In this document: positions 17,105 through 26,230 of the stretch, piece by piece | Numbering within the stretch: position 1 is the stretch's first letter | Layout: every line of letters starts with the position of its first letter | Origin: Pacificoceanicola onchidii | GTDB taxonomy: Bacteria > Pseudomonadota > Alphaproteobacteria > Rhodobacterales > Rhodobacteraceae | Reading direction: 5' to 3' | Assembly: GCF_004804335.1 (NCBI RefSeq) | Contig: NZ_SRXY01000012.1 | Coordinates: 1 to 64,000 of the forward strand | DNA length: 64,000 nucleotides | Notes under the pieces: generated by a model | Database searches by the model: none | What the model saw: the letters and a program-made list of their open reading frames with translations, nothing else | What the model was told of the DNA's origin: nothing | Program-made: the position numbers and the translations under genes

Positions 17105-17926
17105 TCAATAATAATCGTAGCCATACCCGTAGGTGCCGCCGGAGAACTTGCACTTGTTCAGCACGACGCCCAGCACATTGGTGTGAGAGGCGATCTCGCG
17201 TTCGGATTCGTCGACCTGCTTGATCGAGGTCTGTTCGGCAGCGGCGACCAGCATCACGCAGTCCACGTGATTGAGAAAGCCGATGGTGTCGTCATTCACC
17301 AGAAGCGGCGGCATGTCGAAGATCATCAGCGTCGGCGCGTAGGATTGTTCGATCTGGCGCAGGATCTCGCCCACCTGCGGCGCCTGCAGCAGGTCCGAGG
17401 AGTTCGGCACCGGCCGGTCATTGGTCGAAACCGCAAAGCGATCGGAGATCCGACAGGCGTTGTCGGCAAAAGGCGCGGCCCCCCGCAGCACGTCGGCGGC
17501 GAGGTAGTTGCGCCGGATGCCCAGCTTGTCCGCAAGGCTCGGGCGGCGCATGTCCGCCTCGATGAGGATCGTCGAGACATCGTCGCGCCGGGTCAGGCTG
17601 AGGCCGAGGTTGATCGCCACCGTGCTCTTGCCGCAGCCCGCCGTCGGCGAGGTGATGGCAAGACGCTTCCAGCCGTTCTCCTGCATCATCTTCAGCGTGC
17701 GGGTGCGCATCAGGTCAAAGGCGGCGCTCTCCCCGCCCTGCCCGCTCTGCACGATCCGGTTGTGTTCTGCCACTTTCGGGTCCAGCGGATGCCGGGGCAG
17801 CGCCTCCCAGTGGCCGCTGATGTCATGTTGCCCGGCATTGCCCAGAACGGGATGCGGCGCGGCGGTGTCATGGGTGCCCTGGCGTTCGGCGCGGGCCTTG
17901 GCAATGGCAGCCTGAATACGTTCCAT
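17105..17926 (-). CDS. CpsD/CapB-like tyrosine autokinase
   Basis: The protein has 273 residues and is a cytoplasmic BY-kinase domain. Walker A is SPTAGCGKST (93-102), Walker A' is LIEADMRRP near 122, and Walker B is LMIFDMPP near 203. The tail GTYGYGYDYY is the tyrosine cluster that is autophosphorylated. It controls chain length and export together with the separate Wzz protein encoded upstream (17942-19513). This split kinase/Wzz arrangement is that of exosortase-linked EPS loci, unlike the fused protein at 58302. It ends a three-gene operon on this strand. Confidence 0.88.
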   Translation of the reverse strand: MERIQAAIAKARAERQGTHDTAAPHPVLGNAGQHDISGHWEALPRHPLDPKVAEHNRIVQSGQGGESAAFDLMRTRTLKMMQENGWKRLAITSPTAGCGKSTVAINLGLSLTRRDDVSTILIEADMRRPSLADKLGIRRNYLAADVLRGAAPFADNACRISDRFAVSTNDRPVPNSSDLLQAPQVGEILRQIEQSYAPTLMIFDMPPLLVNDDTIGFLNHVDCVMLVAAAEQTSIKQVDESEREIASHTNVLGVVLNKCKFSGGTYGYGYDYY

Positions 17927-17941
17927 ATCAGTGACTTTCGA

Positions 17942-19513
17942 TCAGGAAGAGACTGCGGATGTCAGCGAGTTGAGCTGGCTCAGGATACGCTGGATCAGGT
18001 CGCCGCCAAGCGCGCCTCCCGGCCCCAGCAGGACCCAGGCCCCGCCCACACCGACCAGCAGCACAGCGGCAAAGGCCGAGGCCCGCACGATGCGGCGGCG
18101 GCGGATCTGCGCCCGGGTTTCGATGTAGGGCACGGTGGCCAGCGCCGCGATGCCGAGCTTGTCGCCAATCTCCGACGGGCGGCGGATGGCGCTGTTCAGC
18201 AGTTCAAGCAGCGCGATCAGGCCAAGCGCCACAAACAGACCGCCGCCAAAGCCCCCGGCCAGCAGCAGCGGGCGGTTCGGGCTGACCGGGTTCTGCGGCG
18301 CGATGGCCTGTTCGACAAGGCTGATGCGCTGCCCCTTGGAGAGCGCTTCGATCATGTCGCCGGTCTCGGCGCGGGCCTTGTTGGCCACGGCCTGGTTATA
18401 CTGGGTCTGCAGGTTGGTGTAGTCGCGCTTCATCGCGTCGAGCGTCACCGTGTTGCCGGGCGTCTCCGAGATGGTCTCGACCAGGTCTTCCATCTGCGCC
18501 TCAAGCTCGACGCGCTGGCGCTCGATGGCGGCGATCTGGGCGTCGATATCCGCAAGCTGCAATTCGAAGGGGCTCGGCGGCAAGCCCACTTCGGAAGAGG
18601 CGCCATCGCTGGCCTGGGCCTGGCTCTCCTGCTCGGCCACCACCTCTTCGAGCGCGGCGATGCGGGCGCGCAGCACGGCGATCTTCGGGTTGTCGAGCGA
18701 CAGGATGGCCACGGAGCTGGAGTAATCCCGCTTCAGCGCGATCAGCTGGCGGGCCTCGACGGTCAGCTGCTGCCCGGCTTCGGCATCGGGCACGGTGCCG
18801 GTGTCTTCGAACAGCTCGACCAGCCGGTTGCGGCGGTCCTTGAGCGCGTTTTCGTTGCGGTCGAGCGCGGCGAGACGCTCCTGCACCGAGGCCTGACGCG
18901 AGCGGCGGAAATCGAGACTGTCCGGCAGGCTGTCGAGGTTCTCTTCCTGGAAGGCCAGCATCCGCGCCGACAGGCGGGACATCTCTTGGCCCAGCCGGTC
19001 CACCTCCTGGGTGAAGAAATCCAGCGTCTGGCCCGAAACCGTGGTCCGCATGGCCACGTTTTCCTTCAGGATCAGCGTGACGATCTCATTGGTGACCGTT
19101 GCCGCCTGCTGGCCCTTGTCCGCCTTGAAGCTGACATTGACCAGCGTGGCCTGATTGCGTCCGCCCTGCACCGCGATGCCGATCCGCTCGCGCAGGTCCG
19201 CGACCTTGTCGCTCGCCGGGATGCGCGCATCGTCGTAGATATCCAGCCGGTTGGCCATTTCCAGAAGCACTTCGCGGGTCAGGATGCGCTGTTGGATGAT
19301 CTGGATCTGCTCGGTGGCGGCGGTCTGCACCGTCGAGGCGGCCAGCTCGTCGGGGATCTGCTCGGATTCGACCAGCAGACGGGCTTCGGCCTTGTAAACC
19401 GGCGGCAGGGTCGAGGCGAAGTAGAAGCCCACCCCGCTGCCAATCGCAACGAAGAGGATCACCCAGGGCAAACGCCGCAGGAAAATTCGGAAGTAATACC
19501 CAAAATCCATCAC
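17942..19513 (-). CDS. Wzz-type polysaccharide chain length determinant
   Basis: The protein has 523 residues and is an inner-membrane co-polymerase. One membrane helix lies near residues 15-33 (LPWVILFVAIGSGVGFYFA) and another near 425-445. A long periplasmic coiled-coil stretch rich in Q, E and R lies between. The C-terminus has a third hydrophobic segment near 490. It resembles the exosortase-system subfamily in having a long coiled coil and no kinase domain. It sits between the kinase gene and the ExeA-like ATPase gene, overlapping the latter by four bases. It sets the polymer length. Confidence 0.85.
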   Translation of the reverse strand: MMDFGYYFRIFLRRLPWVILFVAIGSGVGFYFASTLPPVYKAEARLLVESEQIPDELAASTVQTAATEQIQIIQQRILTREVLLEMANRLDIYDDARIPASDKVADLRERIGIAVQGGRNQATLVNVSFKADKGQQAATVTNEIVTLILKENVAMRTTVSGQTLDFFTQEVDRLGQEMSRLSARMLAFQEENLDSLPDSLDFRRSRQASVQERLAALDRNENALKDRRNRLVELFEDTGTVPDAEAGQQLTVEARQLIALKRDYSSSVAILSLDNPKIAVLRARIAALEEVVAEQESQAQASDGASSEVGLPPSPFELQLADIDAQIAAIERQRVELEAQMEDLVETISETPGNTVTLDAMKRDYTNLQTQYNQAVANKARAETGDMIEALSKGQRISLVEQAIAPQNPVSPNRPLLLAGGFGGGLFVALGLIALLELLNSAIRRPSEIGDKLGIAALATVPYIETRAQIRRRRIVRASAFAAVLLVGVGGAWVLLGPGGALGGDLIQRILSQLNSLTSAVSS

Positions 19514-20403
19514 TCGGCCCTCTTACCGACATCCGCCTCCGGTTCTTCGGCGTCCGGAACAAGACGCGGGGAAGAGCCGGCCCCGAAGAATACACCATCG
19601 TCAAGCACGGCCTGAACACTCTTTTCCCCCACGGTCTCTTCAGAGCCCCCGAAGGCATAAAGCAAGGAAAGCTCGGCCAGTTGGTTAACCAGCCGCGGCA
19701 CCCCGTCGGTCATGCGGTAGATCAGCGCCACGGCGGCGTCGGTGAACAGATCGGACTTGCCGCCCGCCACTTCGACGCGGTGGGCGATGTAGCCGCGGAT
19801 CTCGTCGGCGGTCATCGGGCCGAGATGGAAAGAGACCGCCACGCGCTGCGCGAACTGCGCCATGTCCGGGCGGCGCACCATGTCGCGCAGCTCCGGCTGC
19901 CCGGCCAGCACCAGCTGCATCAGCTCGTCGGAGCCGGAGTTGATGTTGGTCAGCATGCGCAGCTCTTCGAGCGATTCGCGCGTCAGGTTCTGCGCCTCGT
20001 CGAACACCAGCACCACGCGGCGCCCGGCGGCGTATTCGGAAATCAGGAACTGCTGCAGCCGGTCGAACTGGGCGACATAGCCCTCCCCTTCGGTGATCTC
20101 GATCCCCAGCGCCTGCAGCACCCATTGCAACAGCTCGCCGCGCGCGCCGTGGGCATTGGCCACAAGGCCGATGCTCAAGAGCGGATCGGCGGAGTTGAGG
20201 AAATGGCGCAGAAGCGTTGTCTTGCCCGCGCCCACCTCGCCGGTGATCAGCGTGATCGGCGCGCAGGTCAGCAGACCGTATTCCAGCAGGGTCCAGGCGC
20301 GTTTGTGCGCAGGCGTCCAGTAGAGATAGTCCGGGTCCGGCGTCAGGGAAAAGGGCCGTGACTGAAGTCCGAAATGATTGAGATAAAGCTGCAGGTTATT
20401 CAT
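19510..20403 (-). CDS. ExeA/GspA-like AAA ATPase of exosortase-type EPS loci
   Basis: The protein has 297 residues. Walker A is GEVGAGKTT near residue 55 and Walker B is VLVFDEAQN near 131. FSLTPDPDYLYW at the start is the typical ExeA opening. A C-terminal winged region carries TDGVPRLVNQLAE. Homologues are standard members of XrtA/PEP-CTERM polysaccharide operons, next to Wzz and the tyrosine kinase, as here. It is the first gene of the operon; its exact role in export is not established. The promoter should lie in the 337-base divergent gap to the PrsT-like gene. Confidence 0.85.
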   Translation of the reverse strand: MNNLQLYLNHFGLQSRPFSLTPDPDYLYWTPAHKRAWTLLEYGLLTCAPITLITGEVGAGKTTLLRHFLNSADPLLSIGLVANAHGARGELLQWVLQALGIEITEGEGYVAQFDRLQQFLISEYAAGRRVVLVFDEAQNLTRESLEELRMLTNINSGSDELMQLVLAGQPELRDMVRRPDMAQFAQRVAVSFHLGPMTADEIRGYIAHRVEVAGGKSDLFTDAAVALIYRMTDGVPRLVNQLAELSLLYAFGGSEETVGEKSVQAVLDDGVFFGAGSSPRLVPDAEEPEADVGKRAE

Positions 20404-20740
20404 GAAATAGTTGGTTCCGGGCCATGCGAATAATGATCTGGCTCATCAAAGACGACGCCCAGGGAGTCTCAGGTTTTGCCGCCCGAGGTATGACATATAT
20501 TCTGTCTACCGTACAGACAATGCGGCAGGCTCATTGCCCCTGATCACGGCAAATTAACGATTTTCCGCTCAAAAATCAGTCTCATCCACCCGCCCGGCCG
20601 CAGCACAGCGCCCGGCGCCCGATCCGCCCAAATGCGGAATTGATCCATGCCGAAGCCCGGTTCGATGTCGACATTCCGGGCCGATTGCCCATAGTACACC
20701 AGCAAAGCCATACCCTTTTTCTTAACGTGACAGACTGCCC
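20404..20740. other. Divergent intergenic region between the ATPase and PrsT-like genes
   Basis: No gene is seen. A short inverted repeat (TGTCT ... AGACA around ACCGTAC) lies near 20505-20521 and could be an operator. The region should hold promoters for both export operons, but I cannot place -35/-10 boxes with confidence. Confidence 0.4.
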
Positions 20741-23167
20741 ATGCTCCGATTTCCCCGACTTCTGCCTGCCCTGCTGATCTGTGTCACCTTTCTGGCCGCT
20801 TGCGAAAGCGACGAGGAAAAGGCGGAGCGGTTCTACCAGTCCGCGCTGACCTATATCGAGGACGGCGACGTCGACCGGGCGCTGGTCGAGCTGCGCAACG
20901 TGTTCATCGCGGATGGCTTCCACAAGGAGGCGCGCCTGCTCTATGCCGGTCTGCAATACGAGCGCGGCGAGCTGTCGGAGGCCTATGGCCAGTACCTGCG
21001 CCTTGTGGAGCAATACCCCGACACCGCCGAGGCGCGCGAGCGGCTCGGGCTGATGGCGCTGGAGCGGCGCAACTGGGAAGAGGCGATCCGGCACGGTGAA
21101 CAGGCCATGCTGCTGGCCCCGGAGAGCACCGGCACCCGCGCCATTGCCGCCGCCCTGCACTACCGCACCGCAACCCTGGCCCGGAACCCCGATGGCCAGG
21201 CCGAGGCCGTCGAAGAGGCCCGCGCGCTGCTCGAAGAGGCCCCGGACGCGCTGGCTGCGCGGCGCGTGGTGATCGACGATCTGCTGCGCCGCGAAGAGGG
21301 GGCTGCGGCGCTGGAACAGGTGGATGCGGCGCTTGAATTTGCCGACACCTCGCTGGAGCTGAACACCCTGCGCGCGCAGCTGCTGGCCAACCTCGGCCAG
21401 ATCGAGGCGCTCGGCCCGCATCTTCAGGCCATGTATGAACTCTATCCCGGCAACGAGGAAATCCGCACCTCGCTGATCCGCTGGTACATCAGCCAGCAGG
21501 ACTTTGAAGGGGCTGAGGCTTTCCTGCGCAGCGAAGCGGGCAGCCCGACCGAGGACACCGACGGCAACATGGCCATTGTCGAGCTGCTGCAGCGCACGCA
21601 GGGCGCCGAGCCGGCCATGGCTGAGCTGGACGCGCTGATTGCCGCCGCGGGTGACAGCCCGGCGGGCGAGCTGTACCGCGCCGCCCGCGCCTCGGCGGAT
21701 TTCGCCGCGGGCCGTCAGGACGAGGCCATCGCCGCCATGCAGGCCGTGCTTGAGGGGGCCACCGCTTCGGATCAGACCCGCCGCATCCGCGTCATGCTCG
21801 CCCAGATGCTCACCGCCACCGGCAATGCCGTCGGCGCGCGGGAACAGGTCGAGCGGGTGCTCGAAGAAGACCCCAGCCACGTCGGCGGCCTGAAGTTGCG
21901 CGCCGCCTGGCTCATCCAGGACGACAAGCCCGGCGAGGCCATCGCCAACCTGCGCACCGCGCTGGACCAGAGCCCGCGCGACACCACGGTTCTGGCGCTC
22001 ATGGCCGAGGCGCACCTGCGCGACGGCAGCCCGGAACTGGCGCAGGAACGCCTGTCTCTGGCGGTGCAGATCTCCAACGGCGGCGTGGCGGAATCGGTGC
22101 GCTATGCGCGCTATCTCGTGGGCCGCAACCGGCTTGGACAGGCGGAAAGCGTGTTGATCAACGCCCGCCGCAATGCCGCCGGAAACGTGGAAATCCTCGG
22201 CCTGCTCGGGGAAATCTACCTGCGCCAGCAGAAATGGCCGCAGGCACAGAGCATCATCGAAACCCTGCGCCAGGTGGACACGCCGCAGGCGTTGCAGCTG
22301 GCCCGCGTCTACCAGAGCAGCCTGCTGCTCGGGCAGAACCAGATCGAGGAAAGCCTCGACTACCTGCGCGCCCAGATCGCGGCCGAAGATGGCACCAACC
22401 TTTCCGCGGTGATCCAGCTTGTGCGCACGCAGGTGCTCACCGGCCGTCTCGACGAAGCCCGCACCTATGTGGATGAACAGCTTGCGGAGAACCCCGGCAG
22501 CATCCCGCTGGAGCTTCTGAGCGCCAACGTGCACGCGCTGCAAGGCCAGCTTCAGGAAGCCGAGGACATCTACCGCGACCTGCTTTCGCGCCAGCCGGAC
22601 ATCGAACCGGCGATCCTGCAATTGCAGGTCCTCTTGCGCGCCACCGACCGCGAAACCGAGGCCGAAGAGCTGGTCAGCCGCAGCCTCGAGTTGCTGCCGA
22701 AATCCCGCCGCCTGCGTCTGCTTGAGGCCTACCGCCTTGAGAAACAGGGGAAATTCGAAGAGGCCATCGCGGTCTACGAGATCCTCTACGACGAGCAGAC
22801 CTCGGATGTGGTGGTGGCCAACAACCTCGCCTCGATGCTGTCGAACCACCGCGACTCGCTGGAGGATCTCAACCGCGCCTATGCCATTGCCCGCCGTCTG
22901 ACCGGCTCTGACGTGCCTGCTTTCCAGGACACGCTGGGCTGGATCCTGTTCCTGCGCGGTGACATCGACGAGGCGGTCATCCAGCTTGAAGCGGCCGCTG
23001 CCGCCCTGCCCGAAGAGCCCAGCGTCTCGGCGCACCTCGGCCTTGCCTATGCCAAGGCGGGCCGCACCGAGGAGGCCAAGGCGGCGCTGGAGCGCAGTCT
23101 CGCCATCGGCGGCGAGACCGACGCGCCCTGGCGCGCCCAGGCAGAAGCGGCGCTGGCGGAGCTTTAA
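20741..23167 (+). CDS. TPR lipoprotein, PrsT-like
   Basis: The protein has 808 residues. The N-terminus is a lipoprotein signal with lipobox FLAAC near residues 16-20, so the mature protein is membrane-anchored. The rest is almost wholly alpha-helical tetratricopeptide repeats (for example ALTYIEDGDVDRALVELRN and LGWILFLRGDIDEAVIQLE). Length and build match PrsT, a TPR lipoprotein of PEP-CTERM/exosortase systems, which is thought to act in export or assembly of the polysaccharide or sorted proteins. It starts a plus-strand run with the export protein and beta-barrel genes. Confidence 0.85.
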   Translation: MLRFPRLLPALLICVTFLAACESDEEKAERFYQSALTYIEDGDVDRALVELRNVFIADGFHKEARLLYAGLQYERGELSEAYGQYLRLVEQYPDTAEARERLGLMALERRNWEEAIRHGEQAMLLAPESTGTRAIAAALHYRTATLARNPDGQAEAVEEARALLEEAPDALAARRVVIDDLLRREEGAAALEQVDAALEFADTSLELNTLRAQLLANLGQIEALGPHLQAMYELYPGNEEIRTSLIRWYISQQDFEGAEAFLRSEAGSPTEDTDGNMAIVELLQRTQGAEPAMAELDALIAAAGDSPAGELYRAARASADFAAGRQDEAIAAMQAVLEGATASDQTRRIRVMLAQMLTATGNAVGAREQVERVLEEDPSHVGGLKLRAAWLIQDDKPGEAIANLRTALDQSPRDTTVLALMAEAHLRDGSPELAQERLSLAVQISNGGVAESVRYARYLVGRNRLGQAESVLINARRNAAGNVEILGLLGEIYLRQQKWPQAQSIIETLRQVDTPQALQLARVYQSSLLLGQNQIEESLDYLRAQIAAEDGTNLSAVIQLVRTQVLTGRLDEARTYVDEQLAENPGSIPLELLSANVHALQGQLQEAEDIYRDLLSRQPDIEPAILQLQVLLRATDRETEAEELVSRSLELLPKSRRLRLLEAYRLEKQGKFEEAIAVYEILYDEQTSDVVVANNLASMLSNHRDSLEDLNRAYAIARRLTGSDVPAFQDTLGWILFLRGDIDEAVIQLEAAAAALPEEPSVSAHLGLAYAKAGRTEEAKAALERSLAIGGETDAPWRAQAEAALAEL

Positions 23168-23225
23168 AGGTCAGGGCACCCTGGCCTTGAACTCCCTTCA
23201 CCACAGGCGCGGCTTGTGCTCTGAC

Positions 23226-23256
23226 GATGAGGTCCCGGATCAAGTCCGGGACGGGG
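23226..23256. repeat. REP-like palindrome
   Basis: GTCCCGGATCAAGTCCGGGAC is a nearly perfect palindrome, and the flanking GAGG...GGGG matches the copies inside the compound repeats. It lies between the TPR lipoprotein gene and the export-protein gene. Confidence 0.6.
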
Positions 23257-23429
23257 GTGTGCTCATGCCCGGCAGCGCCCCAATCCACGCCGGAACTGCG
23301 TGCAGAAGGACACAAATCCGCGCAATCCGCGCACAACAGATTGTATGCGCCGCGCGTCCCCGGCATACAGGCGAAAGCGCCGGTGCCTGCTGCCCATGAC
23401 ACGCGGCGATCATTTCGACCGGGGGATTC

Positions 23430-24041
23430 ATGATGACGATCATCCGCGCCTGTTTCGCGCTTTGCCTCGCCATGCTCGCTTTGACCACACAGGTCGCCGC
23501 GCAGGGCTCTTACCGCATTCAGCCCGGCGATGTGCTGCGCGTCGAAGTGCTGGAGGACGAAAGCCTCAACCGCGAGCTTCTGGTGCTGCCGGACGGGCGC
23601 ATCTCCATGCCGCTGGCGGGCGATATCAAGGCGGCGGGCCGCACGGTCAGCCAGGTGAAGCGGGCCATCACCTCGGGGCTGAGCAACAACTTCTCGCTCA
23701 AGCCGACGGTTTATGTCGGGGTGAACAAGGTGACCGAACCCGAAGAGCGCCCCGAGCCGGAAGCCCGGATGCTCAGCGTCTACGTGCTGGGCGAGGCGAC
23801 CAAGACCGGGCTGTTCGAGGTTGAACCGGGCACCACCGTGCTGCAGGTCTTCTCGCGGATGGGCGGCTTTACCAATTTCGCTGCCAAGAAACGCATCCAG
23901 CTGCGCCGCCGCACCAAGGAAGGCGAGCGCATCTACACGCTGAACTACAAACATATCGAGCGCGGCAAGAGCAGCGCGGGGCTGGCCCCGGTGATGGAGG
24001 GTGACGTCATTGTCATCCCCCAGCGCCGCCTGTTCGAATAA
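23430..24041 (+). CDS. Polysaccharide export protein (Wza/EpsE-like)
   Basis: The protein has 203 residues, with a signal peptide cut near VAAQG. YRIQPGDVLRVEVLEDESLN is the Poly_export domain opening, and VYVLGEATKTGLFEVEPGTTVL is a SLBB-type segment. At about 200 residues it is the short form found in exosortase-type EPS loci, without the C-terminal outer-membrane helix of E. coli Wza. It should form the outer-membrane export channel or its periplasmic part. GGGGG precedes the ATG pair; either ATG may be used. It is followed closely by the beta-barrel gene. Confidence 0.88.
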   Translation: MMTIIRACFALCLAMLALTTQVAAQGSYRIQPGDVLRVEVLEDESLNRELLVLPDGRISMPLAGDIKAAGRTVSQVKRAITSGLSNNFSLKPTVYVGVNKVTEPEERPEPEARMLSVYVLGEATKTGLFEVEPGTTVLQVFSRMGGFTNFAAKKRIQLRRRTKEGERIYTLNYKHIERGKSSAGLAPVMEGDVIVIPQRRLFE

Positions 24042-24059
24042 GCCGCCCGAGGCGTCCCG

Positions 24060-25367
24060 GTGGCCCTGTTCCGCACGCTTTTCGCCGCAGGCCTTGCGCT
24101 CTGCGCGCTCCCCCTGCCGCTGGCGGCGCAGGACGGGGGAGATGCGGGCGGTGTCTGGCTGCGGCTTGGCCTGAACCAGCGCTTCGAGGCCACGGAAAAC
24201 GCCGATCTCAATCTTTCTTCCGAAGGCCGGACCACCCGCGCCGCCACCGCGCTGGCGCTGGTCCTGTCGAGCGAGACCCGCACGGATTTCATCAGCCTGA
24301 GCTTTGGCGCCAGCCTGCGGCATGCCGAAGGTCCGGATGACGAAGATGACGTGAGCTTTGCGCTGCAGGCGCCGCGGGTGGAGCTGTCTTATGCCCGCAG
24401 CGGCACGCAATCGCTGCTGGAAACCCGGTTTGCGGCGCGCACCGAAGAGGTCTCCTACCTGCGCAATCTGCGGGACTTCCTCAACGAGGACGGCACGCTG
24501 CCGGAGGAATTCGAGACGATCAACGACCTGATCGACAGCGTTGACCGCGAGGCAGAGGGCCAGCGCCGCACCCTCAGCGCCAGCGCCGGGGTGCGGTTCG
24601 GCATCGACGGGCCGGTGGAAGGCGGGCTGCGGCTGAGCGCGCAGCACGTGGATCACTTCGGCACCGATCCGGCGCTGTTCTTCGACAGTGAATCCTACAC
24701 CGCAACCGGGGATCTGCGGCTGGCGCTGACCGAGACGCTGACCCTGAATTCCCGGCTGAGCTATACCGAGTTCCACCAGGACAGCAGCCCGGTGCGGGAG
24801 ACCTGGGCGCTGACGCTGGGGCTGTCGCAGAGCCGCCCGCGCGGCACCCTCTCCTTCAGCCTCGGCGCGCGGCAGGTGGAGGAAGGCACCAGCTACACGC
24901 TGAACAGCGGCTGGTCGACGGAGCTTGCGGGCGGGGACCGGCTCGGCTTCACCCTCGGCGCAAGCCGCAGTGCAAACGGCACCGACGCGCTGACCGGCAC
25001 GCTGAGCTACAACCGACCTCTGCCGCGCGGGGCGTTTTCGGCGCAGCTGCGGCGCGGGCTGACCAGCGGCACGGAAGAGAGCGAAGAGCTTTTCACCCTC
25101 GCCTCGCTTGGCCTGACCCATGAATTCGGCCCGCTGACCAGTGGCCAGATCGGCCTGTCCTGGATCGACACCGAAGACCTCGCCATGAGCGCCCGCACCA
25201 CGCGCGGCGCGCTGGATATCTCGATCAGCCACCAGTTCGTGCAGGACTGGCAGATCAGCGCCGGCTACCGCCGCAGCATGCTGCGTGACACCACCGTGGG
25301 CAGCGGCTGGGCCGAGAGCGACAGTCTCTTCGTGAGCATCAACAAGACCTTCTCGCACCGGTTCTGA
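24060..25367 (+). CDS. Outer-membrane beta-barrel protein of the EPS system
   Basis: The protein has 435 residues from the GTG at 24060. The signal peptide is LFAAGLALCALPLPLAAQ. The body shows alternating hydrophobic and polar strands with short acidic turns and ends in HRF, the terminal aromatic typical of outer-membrane barrels. Barrel proteins of this size accompany the export protein in exosortase loci. It may be the outer-membrane porin for polymer, complementing the short export protein that lacks a membrane-spanning end. The substrate is not known. Confidence 0.75.
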   Translation: MALFRTLFAAGLALCALPLPLAAQDGGDAGGVWLRLGLNQRFEATENADLNLSSEGRTTRAATALALVLSSETRTDFISLSFGASLRHAEGPDDEDDVSFALQAPRVELSYARSGTQSLLETRFAARTEEVSYLRNLRDFLNEDGTLPEEFETINDLIDSVDREAEGQRRTLSASAGVRFGIDGPVEGGLRLSAQHVDHFGTDPALFFDSESYTATGDLRLALTETLTLNSRLSYTEFHQDSSPVRETWALTLGLSQSRPRGTLSFSLGARQVEEGTSYTLNSGWSTELAGGDRLGFTLGASRSANGTDALTGTLSYNRPLPRGAFSAQLRRGLTSGTEESEELFTLASLGLTHEFGPLTSGQIGLSWIDTEDLAMSARTTRGALDISISHQFVQDWQISAGYRRSMLRDTTVGSGWAESDSLFVSINKTFSHRF

Positions 25368-25407
25368 CCGGGCGGCGCGCCCGGCCCTGCCGCGGACACC
25401 CGCGGCG

Positions 25408-25947
25408 TCACCAGTGCGCCGGATCCTCCAGCGGCGGGACGCAGCGCGACGGGCCGGCCAGCGGGGCGAACGCCCCGTCGGGCAAAGCCCGGCCAAGCCA
25501 GCCTTCGGGATAGCTCAGCGGCTGCGGCGGGCGGGCCTGGGCCTCGGTGATCGGGGCAAAGCCGACCCGGCCGTAAAAGGCGATATCGCCATAGGTCAGG
25601 ACAATCTCCACCCCGGCCTGCCGCAGCACCTCAAGCGCCCCGGTGATCAGGCGCTGGCCAAGGCCCCGGCCCTGGTGGCCGGTGGCCACCGCAGCCGGGG
25701 AGAGGATGAACACGGTCCGCCCGTCCTCCGGGTAGGTCATGCGCGTGAAGAGCACGCAGCCCAGCACGGCCCCGTCCTCGACCGCCGAGAACACAGACAT
25801 GTCCTCAGGGGGCAGCGCCGCGAGCATGTCCTGCACCAGCTGCCCGATCACCGCCCCGGCCTCGGCTCCTTCCGATGCGGTGAACGTGTCCGAGAACAGC
25901 GCAAGGATGGCGCCGGTTTTGTCTTTGTAGTCCGTTGTGATGTGCAT
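25408..25947 (-). CDS. GNAT acetyltransferase, YjhQ-like candidate antitoxin
   Basis: The protein has 179 residues. The acetyl-CoA loop GHQGRGLGQRLI lies near residue 93, and the YGRVGF motif near 128 is typical of YhbS/YjhQ-type N-acetyltransferases. The YjhX-like gene lies 25 bases upstream on the same strand. In E. coli the corresponding pair is TopAI (YjhX) with YjhQ, where the acetyltransferase-fold protein counters a topoisomerase I inhibitor. The pairing is the main evidence for that role; the fold alone would not show it. Confidence 0.8.
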   Translation of the reverse strand: MHITTDYKDKTGAILALFSDTFTASEGAEAGAVIGQLVQDMLAALPPEDMSVFSAVEDGAVLGCVLFTRMTYPEDGRTVFILSPAAVATGHQGRGLGQRLITGALEVLRQAGVEIVLTYGDIAFYGRVGFAPITEAQARPPQPLSYPEGWLGRALPDGAFAPLAGPSRCVPPLEDPAHW

Positions 25948-25972
25948 GATCTGTATCCGTGGGTCTGTCTTG

Positions 25973-26230
25973 TCATCGTTGGTTGAGCTGCGCGCGCACG
26001 GAGCGGATCCCCAGCGCGGAAGCGCGGTAGGGACGACCGTTGCGGGACAGGATGAAGCGCCGTTTCAGCAGGCGCTGAAACACGCCGAGGGTGCAGTCTT
26101 CCAGCACGTACCCATCGCGCGTGTAGCAGGTGACGTTGTGGATCTTGCCGTTTTCCAGGCGGTCGTAGTGAATGGACCCGCCAAGCGCGAGTTCATGCAA
26201 AACACGTTGTTCGTGCTTTGAGATATTCAT
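25973..26230 (-). CDS. yjhX: YjhX/TopAI family toxin
   Basis: The protein has 85 residues from ATG 26230. It follows the YjhX family through most of its length: MNISKHEQRVLH, VTCYTRDGYVLEDCTL and a C-terminal YRASALGIRSVRAQL helix. E. coli YjhX inhibits DNA topoisomerase I. The GNAT gene downstream makes a standard two-gene toxin-antitoxin module, a plausible plasmid-stability device. A longer reading from 26263 would add residues that the family lacks. Confidence 0.88.
   Translation of the reverse strand: MNISKHEQRVLHELALGGSIHYDRLENGKIHNVTCYTRDGYVLEDCTLGVFQRLLKRRFILSRNGRPYRASALGIRSVRAQLNQR

Noticed and set aside
17183-19615. Plus-strand open frame of 810 codons
   Set aside because: Antisense of the kinase and Wzz genes; no domain and skewed composition.
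20582-25496. Two minus-strand open frames of more than 800 codons
   Set aside because: Antisense of the TPR lipoprotein, export protein and barrel genes; those plus-strand genes have signals and family motifs, the antisense frames have none.
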